This document shows positions 1 to 12,200 of a stretch of 64,000 nucleotides of DNA, piece by piece. The stretch comes from Chlorops oryzae (lineage: Eukaryota > Arthropoda > Insecta > Diptera > Chloropidae): NCBI GenBank assembly GCA_020466095.1, contig CM035808.1, positions 7,857,133-7,921,132 on the forward strand. The letters are read 5' to 3'. Position 1 is the stretch's first letter; every line of letters starts with the position of its first letter. The position numbers were made by a program, and so were the translations under genes. A model generated the notes under the pieces. It was not told where the DNA came from, did no database searches, and was given only the letters and a program-made list of their open reading frames with translations.

Positions 1-550
1 TTTTCGAAAAATCCTATCTTCACACGAAACATATTTAAAATATTTACACATAATTTATGTACATAAACACATGATATCCTCTCATCTCAAATTCCACTTA
101 AAAATCAATTCCGCCTTTAACTATGTACATTCTATACTATCAACCAAAATTTACTCTCACCATCTCTCAAAATCTTAATCGAAACGTCAGACCACCAACA
201 GACCGTCTTCATGACAACGAAACTTTTGAATAAAACTGGAACATGAAAGAAATTCAAAGTAGGAAATGTGAGCACCAAGATTTTCACCCATAAAACATTT
301 TTTTTGTGGATTTTCACCCAAATTAAAAATTTGTGCGATGAAACATTTTTTCATTAGATTCCAAGTTCAATGGTATTTATGAAAGAAATTGGGGAAAATA
401 AAAATGAAAAAATTTATTTGAAACGAGAATAATACCTGATTTCCACTAGAGCGGGAGACTTCATGCTGCAGGAAGAGGAGCATAAAAACTCGATTTCTGA
501 TCGCGCGTACTCGTGAACATATGTTACTTATGAATGCGATCAATTATATT

Positions 551-1082
551 CAGTGCCGGCCAAGGAAGCAAGCTAGAAGCAAAAAGAGCGTAAGCACTCG
601 TATGTGCACAAAATTGCTCTCAAATGAGAAGCAAAGCTGAGAGCCAAAAAATCGTTCAGTTGAGTGGAAAACGTCAAGCGAGACGGAGCTGCGTCGGATG
701 AAGCTAGATGAGAACGTAAATTTTTTCAGCCTTGATACACTTTGAAGAAAATGAATTTTTTATAGTTCAGGAATTTTTTCATCGTGTTCTTAACATTCAT
801 TGATTTGTACAATAATTCTCTGCTCTGCACTGTAAATTTTCAAGATAAAAGAGCTCAAGATGATCTGAAAAGGCTCCGAAATGACCCATCCCTACCTCTT
901 GGACGAGGCGTCGAGTTTTTGCGACATATCGATCCAGGGACATACCCAGTTCTAAAGAACAAAATTTTTCGGCTCTAAGAAAAATGTATGCAATTTTGTA
1001 TGAAAACATCCACAACTGTTTCTCGCTGTGTAATGTGCACGCGCACAAATGCAATTAGTAATTGTAGTGGTGGCCGGCACTG
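551..1082. mobile_element. hAT-like MITE with perfect 8-bp target duplication
   Basis: Ends in CAGTGCCGGCCA and its reverse complement TGGCCGGCACTG, flanked by the direct repeat ATTATATT at 543-550 and 1083-1090. An 8-bp duplication with CAG-type ends is typical of the hAT superfamily. At 532 bp and without a transposase ORF it is non-autonomous. It lies in a Ca-alpha1T intron. Confidence 0.85.
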
Positions 1083-2212
1083 ATTATATTAGTAAAAAAA
1101 ATCGCATCGCTGAATCCCATTTTTTCGAAGTAATTCGAAGGTCGCTGATCATGAAAATATCATCCACTTATTTCATTACTGTAATATCCCGTAGCATTCT
1201 TGTTTTTTAGGTGATTTCGATTTGGTCCCATCGAGCAATTTTTAGTTGTACTACCCGACGTATGAGCAATGTTATTTCAAGAAAAATATTGTACGCTGAA
1301 ACATTACGTATACGTCCTCATTTTAAAACTAAAGAACTGCTTTATTTCAATTTATGGAAGACAAGTTAGTAATTTTCATAAAGAAAATCATGTGTCTTTA
1401 GTTATTATTGATTTTGTCTGTAACGTTTGCTCACTCATTTTCCTTTCCTCTATTGAAAAAGTAAAATATTTCCTGCAAATCAAGCGCTCGCAGTTGATTG
1501 GAACCAGTCCCATATGTTTTAATTTGCTGAATATTTTTCTCTATCGGAAATCATGTATAAAAAAAACCCAAATCCATGGAAGGAAATACATATTTCATCT
1601 CCATAAACTTGCTCGTGTGGAAACTAATTTCTCAAAATTTCTCTCTTCGAAGAAAGCCGAAATATTGAGACCGGACAACTATATAGGTATAATATATATA
1701 GACGACGAAACGAAAATAAAATGTTTTTATTTTCTTCTGGAGGCCTAAAGCCAGACAAACGATTTTTCACATATAGAAATCAAAGGCTGAATATCGAATA
1801 TAAATTAAAATTTCTCAAAACGATATTCGGCTCTTCCGAAACAAGAGCACAGGCAATATAAATTGAACGTCACGATCTGTCTCTTCTGGCTGACTTTTCA
1901 GATCTTTTTTCATTTCAACTGATGCAGTTTCTTTTGAAGTAGTGATTTTTGGGGTGTAAAATTAAACGTTTTAAGAGTTCTGACTTTGTTTTAGTAATTT
2001 AGTCACACCTCTCCAGGCTAAGCCACATAATTTCAATGAGACCAGTTACACAAAAAATGTTCGAGAGTTAGCTCATCTTTTCTATTTGGAGCCTGCTGCT
2101 TGGCTGAAAAAATGAATTAAAAGGTTTTCTTCTTGGTGCTTAAGTATTTCCGATTGAAATTGATTGTTAGAAAATCTGTAGAAGCGAGATGATTTAGTTG
2201 AAATTACTCTGA

Positions 2213-2568
2213 GGGTCATAGCCTTCAACTCGGTTTAAGAACTTCGAAAGCTTAAATTTTCGATTATATTCTCTTAGGCCCGTTTGCTACCGTTCTGATT
2301 AAAGTTTTCGTTCCGAAAAACAAAATAAAAAATTGTATAAAAAAGTTGACATTTTGAGGGGATATCGTGAAGAGAAACTTCAACCGGAACAGTAGCAAAT
2401 GGGCCTCAGTCTTCATGCCAGCTTAGCTAATCAAAATACCTTTGCTATATTTGAATTATTAAAAATTTTCATAAAAAAATATTAAGCCTGGTTTAAGCTC
2501 TCCTGAAGGCTATCAATTTGAAAGTTTAAACCTTCAAAAAGTTTAAACTGAGTTGAAGACTTTGACCC
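2213..2568. mobile_element. Harbinger-like MITE, family A copy 1
   Basis: Left end GGGTCATAGCCTTCAACTCG, right end its imperfect inverse (AGTTGAAGACTTTGACCC), with a flanking 3-bp direct repeat TGA at 2210-2212 and 2569-2571. It shares its sequence with the copy at 5572-5799. The 3-bp duplication suggests PIF/Harbinger, though TGA is not the preferred TTA/TAA. It is interrupted by another element at 2277-2405. Confidence 0.7.
2277..2405. mobile_element. Small MITE nested inside family A copy 1
   Basis: Ends GGCCCGTTTGCTACCGTTC and GAACAGTAGCAAATGGGCC form an imperfect inverted repeat. The sibling element at 5572-5799 lacks this 129-bp segment at the matching position, which shows that it is a later insertion. 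Flanks are TTA and TCA, a possible 3-bp duplication with one change. Confidence 0.65.
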
Positions 2569-3130
2569 TGAAAGTTTTTATCTTGACGGAATGAAAAATT
2601 ATGCCTTCGTTTATTGCTTAAACGTGAGCATTTTTAGGACGTCAAAGGGATCTTAGAAAATGACAGAAAATTCATTTTTAGATACAAGCAAGAATAATAA
2701 AAAAAAAAAATAATAAAATTAATACTTAGTTGAACATTGACAGAAATCATTACTAAATGACCATGGACCGGCGACAATTTTCCATTCGAAATAGAACATT
2801 ATAATCCATCAATAACTTAACGATTAGATGATAAAGAATTCGAATTCGATAGACAAACAGCAATACACGAAACATCAACAGTGTCCAACAGTCGTCAATA
2901 ATATATATATATAAATATATATATCGCTACAAAAACAACAACAACAACAAACGTTCATATAACTTTATTAATGTATAAATTATGGCAAACAAAAAAAAAA
3001 ATAATAATAGCAAACTGCAAGATCGTCAAACAACAAAACATCTAAACCTTTAAATATAACAAAAGTTTTTATAAACATACTACTACTACTACTCGTATAT
3101 ATATATATATACCTATATATAAACCTACAG

Positions 3131-3296
3131 CATACTGGGCATGTATCTGTTTGGCGGTAAGTTTTGTAAATTTTTGGACGAAACTGGCCTAGAACGGGAA
3201 TGTACGTGTCCTGAAATAATCGGCAAACATCCACAATGCGAATGCGATCGCAAACACTTCAACAACATATTATGGGCTACAGTAACAGTTTTTCAA
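3131..3296 (+). CDS. Ca-alpha1T: Ca-alpha1T exon: domain II S5 end and extracellular turret
   Basis: Begins after the acceptor ctacag with one base completing a codon, reads [11 protein letters not shown], and ends in phase 0 with TVFQ before gtaag. It encodes the end of S5 and the pore-loop turret of domain II. The turret is Cys-rich ([15 protein letters not shown]), as in insect T-type channels. The exon is isolated by more than 3 kb upstream and a 5.4-kb intron downstream. Confidence 0.93.
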
Positions 3297-6200
3297 GTAA
3301 GAAAACGAAACAGTTTCACTTACATTCTAAGTACTTGGTTTTTTTTTTTTCTTTAGTATATTATCGCAAATCCTCCCGATTACTGAATTACTGAGTAAAA
3401 AGTACTTTCAATAATTGAATTTTATTCATTTTTTGTACTGGTTTTTTTTTAATTTTTTTTATTTTTCTTTTTTTAGTTAAGTTCAATTTAGTTTCGTTAA
3501 GGAGCAATTTTAGTAAGAATTTACTTAAATACTACTTACTATATAATCGAAAATAATTCATAATTTTATTTCTTAGAAACACCCACCTTAGGCGTACTTT
3601 CACCAACACACCACAAACATCGGCTTTTGTGCAATTTCTTTTCACCACAATTTCTTTTTTAGTGTCAACTTAGTTTAAGCCCACGAGCAACCCAATTATT
3701 ATTATTATTGTTATTATTAGAACTGTTAGACCACGACGACCTGAAAGGACTTCTGTGCAGCCCATTTTCCTTTAAAGTAAGCTGAGACTTCTTATTAATC
3801 TTAGCAGTTCCAAGGGATTAAAGTGACTAATTGCCTGGGGACACAATAGCTTTGCCCTTATACATATACACAGGACATGATTCGCTGTATCCTGCTCTGA
3901 CCTACAAAGTCTAGAGTGATCTTCATTTACCACACCCACCTTATTCTGATGCTAATTACGTCGACAATGTCCTGTTAAGAACTAAGGGTAGATTTTAACG
4001 TTGTTTCTACCAAGGTTTAGAGTAGCTTCAGTTCTGATAGTATTTAGATTTTTCAGCCTTTTGGCCTGACGGATGGCCCTATGAATCTAAGAATCGAGGA
4101 TGCAGTGGATAGAAGAAATTTGGGAAAAAATTCAAAACATGCGGACCCCGGTATAAGCGGGGAAAGAAAACGCTAGAAGAAGAAGAATGATGGCTCTATG
4201 GGCTCTTTATAAGCCATTTAGGCTACGTTTCTCCCATCTTCTGATCAGGTCGTGTCTGAATATATTACTTATTCTGCTATTTTCTGATCAGGCCGCAATT
4301 GAGGCTACTATTGACCCCGTAGAGAGGTTCTGATCCAATAAAAGAGTTTACCGTAGCCTTTTTTGGCAAGGAAGCCCGCCCTTTTATTACCTTCATGTCC
4401 CTGTATCCAAAGGAGTGTAGTCTTGTTACCTTATAAATAGTAGAAGTGTCTGTGCCATACTCTTAATCTCCATTGAGACGTTTTTCGAGATCTGCTGAAA
4501 GAGGAATCGAGTAAGTGTTTATTAATACTCTGATAACGAATTTCTGTCCAGGTTAAACTTTTGAAATCATTCTATATGATTAATTGCTTGCCTTACAGTC
4601 ATATTAATCTAGCATTTACATTCACATTTATTTGGCTGCCTTCTTTGAGGGTGACTCCACGAGGGCAGTCCAGCCACCCTTTTAAACTATTCGGGGGATT
4701 GTCAATTGTACTCGCTTACTAAGCGAGCAATGTCTTTTACTCTAACATAGGACAGATGGGTGAGAGGTGGGAGGAAGAAGAAGCCGATTAGCCGGGATGT
4801 TCTTCATGGCTTGGCTGAGAATTAAATTTTAGAAAAAAAGTTTTTCAATTGTCATATCACGGGGCGAAGGCTTGAGTCAATTTTGGGGGTTCAAGTCTTA
4901 TTATATTTTTACATGAGCTTTAAATTTAAACCTCGTCGTCTTAGAACTCTAATCGCCCTAACCTCCCAATTGTCTTGCCCATTTTGTACCCTCACTGAAA
5001 TTAAATTAAAAGGACTCAGAATATGAAATTTCAATGGAATTTTTCTACTAAAAGCATTGAGGCGAACACCATTTAACAGAGAAGAACACCTATTTTTCCC
5101 CAAGTGCATGACGAATTCAAATCGAAAATATTCCGATGTCGACATTTTCTGACAGAATTCTACCTTCCTTGTGAATACTCGTAATATAAATTTATGTTCT
5201 CTCATCCAAGCTAATTTGTATTAATTTTTTTTTCAATATTTCATTATTATTATTTTTTTTTAATCTCTGCCTCACTCATGTTTTCAGCTGCACACAAATT
5301 CATTCCACCCGACCATAGTACGCCGAGAGATTATACGCAACCGACGTATGAAAATAACGTATTCAAATTTAAATTCAATTTCAAATAGATACGAATAAAA
5401 ATTTCAACTTTTTGATTGCATGTAAATTTTTTCAACCCCTCTTAATAACAGATTGTCGTCCCCGCTCAGAATTTTTATCGATTTAAATTTAGTAACGCAT
5501 TGCTTTTGGAATCGGTCGATCATTACGTTGATTGGTTCCGCTTTTGCAAAACCTAACATAGACCACATTTAGGGTCGTAGTATTCAACTCGGTTTATCAA
5601 CATCGAAAGTTTAAATTTTCGAATACATTAATTTTTTTTAGTCTTCATGCCAGTTTAACTCAATCAAAAACCTTTGCTTTTTTTGAATTTATCAAAAAAA
5701 TTTTCATATAAAATCAATAAACCTGGTTAAAGCTCTCCTGAAGACTATCATTTGAAATTTAAACATTCAAAATTTAAACTGGGTTGAAGACTTTGAGCCT
5801 TAATCGTTTTATCCAAAGCAAAAAAAAAAAAAAAAAACGCACACCCACATGCTTCTGCTTTTAAATTGAGTTCGAATTACCCGATTGCGGACCAACATGT
5901 ACAGTAATGCATTTTATTTTCTAGCTGAATTTCTTCTAATTAAATCACACCACGAATTTGCAAAGAAACGATCCTAAATAATGTATCAATGATCAACCAA
6001 AAAAAAAAATTTTTTTTATATCTATATATCAAATATGTGCATATTTTGGTAATCTTTTGCAAGAAGTTCGTTTTGTTCGCTTCCATGGAGTTCTTCTGTT
6101 GCGTTGCTCAAAAATTGGTATCGTTTTAATTCTTGAATTGGAACTTTCGTTAACACTGTGATCGCAGCGGTTCTAGCAAAGCTTTGCGGCTTTCATTGTG

Positions 6201-9200
6201 TACTTTTTTCTCCCTTTATTTTTTTTTCTTTTTTTTTTTTTGGATCTATAACATATTTGCCTTTCCAGCCTCTGAAGCTTATGCGTGTGATTACAGTTTT
6301 TATTTATTCAACTTTTTTACTTCTTTGCTTCCATATTTTCGGCCTTTTTTCATTTCAGTTTTAAGAAGAATGTTCAGCTCCTGATGCTTGTTTTTTACAC
6401 TCACGCAATGCATTATCCGGATATATAGATAAACAGGTCTTTCAAAGCGTTTCAAGATAGAACCAACTACAAAAGATTAACTCCTTTTCATTCACTTCAT
6501 TTATTGCCACCGCTTCATATTCATATTCATATATGGAAAGCAAAAACAATCCACTTAGTTTTTCATCTGAAATATTGACGACTTTCCGGCTTACGATGAA
6601 TACGTGACCTAGAGATACTTTCAATCGTTTGCATCGACATGAAAAAGGGTCAGCCCTTTGAATAATAAAATAGTTTCCTGTGGAATCACGGAGTATTCCA
6701 CAAGCGAGAAATCATAGTAAGTTGAAACGCATCTCAAAAATTGGATGTTTACAACCTTTGACCCAGAATTGAAGATTATTGCACAAGGGAGTTCAATGGG
6801 GTCTCTTCGCAAATCACTTATTACAACATTCCTAATAATCATGCGAGATTTAAGCTATACGTGGGAGGATTAATGTATACTAGGACTAACTTAAATTGAA
6901 TAGGACTATTTAGAGCTACATACATAGCTACCAAGCTTAAACTAGGATATTCTGAAAATATTCGTGAGTCGTAGTTTCAAAGCACTCTTCATGACGTCCA
7001 ATAATTTCCATAAATAGAATGATCAGCTATACATAGATGTCAGCTTAATGGACGAAACCTGACTGGAGAGACATTCAAGTGGCAGGTCATAATTCATAGG
7101 TTATTCAACCATTCAATTATTCAATAAGTCAATCGTTCATTTATTCAATCATCCAATTATTAAAATAGTCATTTATTCAATTATTCAATCATTTAATCGT
7201 TCAATTATTCGATTATTCAATCATTCCATTCTTCAATCATTCAATTATTCAATAATTTAATCAATCAATCATTCAATCATTTAATCATTCAATTATTCAA
7301 TTGCTCAGTTGTTCAATCATTCAATTGGTCAATCATTCAGCCATAAAATCATTCAATCGTTCATTTTTTCAATCATCAAATTTTTCAATGATTAAATTAA
7401 TCATTTATTCAAATTTTCAATTGTTCAATTATTCAATCAATCAATTATTCAATCAATCAATTATTCAATCATTTATTTTTTAATCATTAAACCATTAAAT
7501 CACTCAATCATTCAGTTATTCAATCATTCAATTGTTCGTTTATTCAATCATTTAATCATTAAATCGTTCAATTCATTCAATCATTTAATCAGTCATTATT
7601 CATTTAATTGCTCAGTTATTCAACCATAAATCTTCAATTATTCAATCATTTTCAATCATCAATTTAATTTAAAATAATCATTTATTCAATTATTCAATCA
7701 ATCAATTATTAAATCATTCAATTGTTCAATCATTAAACCATAAAATCCATCAATCATTCAGTTATTCAATCAATCAATTATTCAATATTATTCAATCATG
7801 TTCAATCATTAAATCTCATTATTCAATCCATAATCATTCAGTTATTCAATTATTTAATTGTTCGTTTATTCAATTCATTTTAATCATTCAAATCGTTCAA
7901 TCATTCAATCATTTTAATCGATCAATTATTAAATTATTTATCATTTGCTCATTATTCAATCCAAATATCAATTATTGTTCAATCATTAACCATAAACATC
8001 ATTCAGATCATTCAATTGTTCTTTATTCAATCATCCACATTGATTAAATTATTCACAATCGCAGTGAATCTTTGACTTATGTAATTATTCGAAAGATCCA
8101 ATTTTAAATTTTTGCCATCATTGTTCAATCATTAAACCGATAAACTTGATCCATTCAAGCATCAAAAGGTATTGCAATTTTCGTTTTTCGCAATCGAAAT
8201 GCATTTAACATTACATTGATTAGCCATTTTTCAGTTCATTCGTCGGAGTCCGAATACTTGCTGCATTATAGAAATTATTTGAAAGAGTCTTTGCACTGTA
8301 TGTTTTCTAAACGAGCAAATGCATCCGATTTCTTTTTTGCCATCAAGAGCGGTTTTCATTAAACGATATTTACCCTCCACTTTTGATCCCACGTTCAGGG
8401 CACAAAAGGTGTTGAATTTTCTTTGCTTTTCTTCGCAATCGCCAAATGCAGTGATTTTTATTTCTGCGCTTTGAACATTTACCAACTTGAACAGCCCGCT
8501 TTTTCGTTGATGCTTTGATGCTTTGATGACCGAATAGTGGCCCAGCGATAACAATCAGCAATCAGCAGCTGAACGTTCCTTTGCACCTTATGGTTTTTAA
8601 CGAAGAGAAAGTCCCAATTTTTATTTCTCAGCATTTTTAACGCCATCGCATTGTTCTAGATCTTAACGCAGGAGGACTGGAACGTTGTGCTCTTCAACGG
8701 CATGGAGAAGACGAGTCATTGGGCCGCACTGTACTTTGTGGCGCTAATGACGTTTGGCAATTATGTGCTATTTAATTTGTTGGTTGCCATTTTGGTTGAG
8801 GGATTCAGTTCAGAGGTAGAGTTTTACAAAACAAAAGAAAATCTCGCAATAGCATCGACCATCGACGCTTGAAAGCAGTTCACTTTGTCGAGGGCTTTTG
8901 CACGGCTTTTTCATTATACGCTTTGCAAGCCTGAAACGAGCTTTTTTAATGAATGTCCTTTTTCAATAAACGCCACGATTGTATGTTATTTGTTTTTTTT
9001 GTTTGTTCATTTTCTTAACCCTTAAATGCACAAATAACGCTGTACAAAGTGAACTATTTTCGAGATATCGATTTTGCTATTTTAAATGCGATGGAATTGG
9101 CAATTGGCAGTGCCGGGGATTTCGGCAACGTAGGAGTGGAAAAGTCTAATTTTGAAAATTTGATTCCCTCAGCGAAATGAACGTCGCGAACGCGAACAGC

Positions 9201-12200
9201 GAGAACTCGTCAAGAAACTGCGCGAAGAGACATTAGCAGAGAATTTCAGCGATGGGAACTTCGATGACTCGCCCAGCGAGCTGGACGATTCATCATCGAC
9301 GAATGAAAGTTTTTACGAAATGCGAAATCGTTGCCGCAGTGCAGAAGACATTCGAAAGGTTTGTAATAATTCATAAAACAATCGTGTATGGGAAATCCTT
9401 AAACGGAATGGATATTAAAATGAATTTCAATTTCAGTTGCAAGACTGCGCTGAGCTTATTATTGATGCGAAGAAAAAGATGCAAACCCAGCGACTTCTGC
9501 AGTCTACAATGCAGGACTATCAGATCGAGGACAAACCTTTGGGCAGTGGAGCACGGAACAAGCTAAACGGAAAGGAGGACAACAAACGTCACGATGAGGA
9601 AAAGACCGGTTTCAAAAAGGTTTGACATCGTTATCAAGTTATTCTTTATTCTATTATGATATATTAATTATATTAATTATATTATTATATTAATTATATT
9701 AATTATATTAATTATATTAATTATATTAATTATATTATATATAATTAATTAATTATATTAATTATATTAATTATATTAATTATATTAATTATATTAATTA
9801 TATTAATTATATTAATTATATTATTATATTAATTATATTAATTATATTAATTATATTAATTATATTAATTATATTAATTATATTAATATATTAATTATAT
9901 TAATTATATTATTATTATATATTAATTATATTAATTATATTAATTATATTAATTATTTAATTATATTTATATTAATTATATTAATTATATTAATTATATT
10001 AATTAATTAATTATATATAATTATATTAATTATATTAATTATATTAATTATATTAATTATATTAATTATATTAATTATAATTAATAATTTCTAATCAAAT
10101 TCCGATTTGTTCTTCAGACACATTCGATTCGAGAACGACGTCACGAGACACCTCGGCCACTGAAAATGCGACCATATTGTGAGCCACCATTGATCACTAC
10201 CACAGCCGCTACGCCGCAGGATTCGCCAAGTACAACACTCGAAATGGGTTCTTCCTTTCGCAGTTGGAGTCAAAAGGATAACGATAATGATGATCAGTCA
10301 AAGGTAGTAAAAATAATTATCCTTAAGAATAATTTAATTTTGACACTCTCATTGTAGTGCCCGGGATCCCCGTCGTTGCTGAAGCCGCCCACTATCTTAA
10401 GTTTACAGCGTGTACTGGATGAGGGCATTCCGTCAATTGATTTAATACCACCATCACCGGTTCTGGCTCATAAGCCGCTTAACATACTCAACGCCAGTCA
10501 ATTGGGTAGCACAACAAGTGTCAATAATTTGGTCTCCAGTGGCAAAAGCCAGCTTCTACCGAACGCTCTCAGCCATAATTTAATAATTGATGATATCTCA
10601 AAAAGCTTTCGGAACAACAGAGCCGCCAGGAGCGATTTATGTGCCAACGGTATCGTCGAAGACGGCTGCAACACTTAAACCGCCATTGTTCAGCTCACAG
10701 CCCGACGGTGAAGATAGCGTCGCTATGGCCAATCGAAATGGCAATACGCCAACAGCCAACAACTCAACTGCCAATGAACGCGATGCCAAACCGCAACGTA
10801 TGCCAAGCTTGAAACGCTTTCGCAGATCAAGCTCGAAGAAAAATAAACATTCAGATAGTGGTGCCAACGACGAAGACGATCAGCAACAGCTGAACAACAG
10901 TGTCAATGACAATTCATGCCTATTAAGCGCCGGAACTGGTTCAACACGTGCGCACGAAGCTGCTCTTCTAACACCTAGCACGCCTCGTATGTCGAATAGA
11001 ACGAAAGAAACGAATCGTCATAGCCCCCAGAACTCGGTCAGACGATTGTCCACATCATTAAGCATTGGCAGTGTGGGAATTCCAGCGAGTCGACGTGCTT
11101 CCGCTTGCATTTTCAATTCTCAGCTTTATCAGAATCTCAATCAACCGCCCAAGGTATATTCAGGCGCCGGCCAGAGACGGATGTCATCCTTCGAGCTGGC
11201 GTTTAGCAAAGCCTCCAATCTGAATTTAAATAATATGGGTATTGCTGCTGCCAGAAAGTCAATGTCCTATACTAATTCAAAACAAACTTTGGACAAATGG
11301 CAGAAATCACAGGATGCTCTAAATGAGCCCGATATGCTGCAGCAATACATTGACGAACGCCGCAAACGGAAGAACTCAATAAGCCATTACAATCAAAGTA
11401 GAAAACTTAGCCAAAAGCTGCAAGAACAGGAACTGCTGACGTCGCTCCAACAGCCCGTCATGCGAAAAGATTCTTTCAACACACGAAACACAGAGAGGGT
11501 TTCAAAAATCAAAATTTTACTAGAACAACTTAAACCTAAATACTTCACCGAAGGTCGGGAATCCTATTCGATGTATATTTTCCCCCATAAAAACAGGTAT
11601 GAAATCCATAAACAGAATTGAATTCATTCTCCATGATGTTATTCATCTAAATGTTTTTTTACAGATTTCGACAAATTTGCACCTGGTTTGTTGAACAGAA
11701 GTGGTTCGATAATTTGGTCCTGCTGTTCATTGCACTCAATTGCATAACGCTCGCAATGGAGCGACCCAATATACCGCCGAACAGCCCGGAAAGATTGTTC
11801 CTAGCAACAGCAAATTACGTGTTCACTGTCGTTTTTACCGTAGAAATGCTGATAAAAGTAAGTCCACTTCACTCTATAAACCTGGTCTGCCCAGCCTATG
11901 TATAGGCTAACTAGGTCATCCAAATTTTTACCCGGATCGTACGTGTTATTTTTTGGCAGTCGAAGTCAGTATTTTAATGTGAATTCTCAAACAGCTTTTT
12001 GACGGTGGTTTCTTGAGAAGTACCCTTACGATTAGAGCTGGAGAAATATCGATAGTTGCGACCATCGATAGTCTCGATAGTCGATAGCCTATCGATAGTA
12101 TCGATAGTACTATCGGAAGATATATTGTTTAAATTTAAACTAATTTCATTGGCAAATTGCTAGTGATTTCAATCAAGTATGTTTGAGCTGTTTAACATTG

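Larger units (their letters stand above)
1..3130. other. Ca-alpha1T intron sequence, non-coding
   Basis: AT-rich sequence upstream of the first visible channel exon. It contains two identified inverted-repeat elements (551-1082 and 2213-2568, the latter with a nested insertion at 2277-2405). ORFs of up to 159 codons (1269-1748) show no family motif and look like chance in AT-rich DNA. Confidence 0.6.
3297..8659. other. Ca-alpha1T intron (5.4 kb)
   Basis: Contains the LINE relic at 3730-4745, the MITE at 5572-5799 and about 1 kb of degenerate TTCAATCA repeat at 7085-8165. The remainder is AT-rich DNA in which I see no gene. Short ORFs on either strand show no domain. Confidence 0.75.

Noticed and set aside
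1269..1748. 159-codon plus-strand ORF in the leading intron
   Set aside because: No recognisable motif, AT-driven composition (Ile, Lys, Phe, Tyr) and alternative-start prone; within an intron of Ca-alpha1T.
11651..11905. Reading the domain III S1-S2 exon through its donor to the stop near 11903
   Set aside because: gtaagt at 11858 and the continuing match in the exon at 15454 show that splicing is the normal path; the read-through tail is intron.
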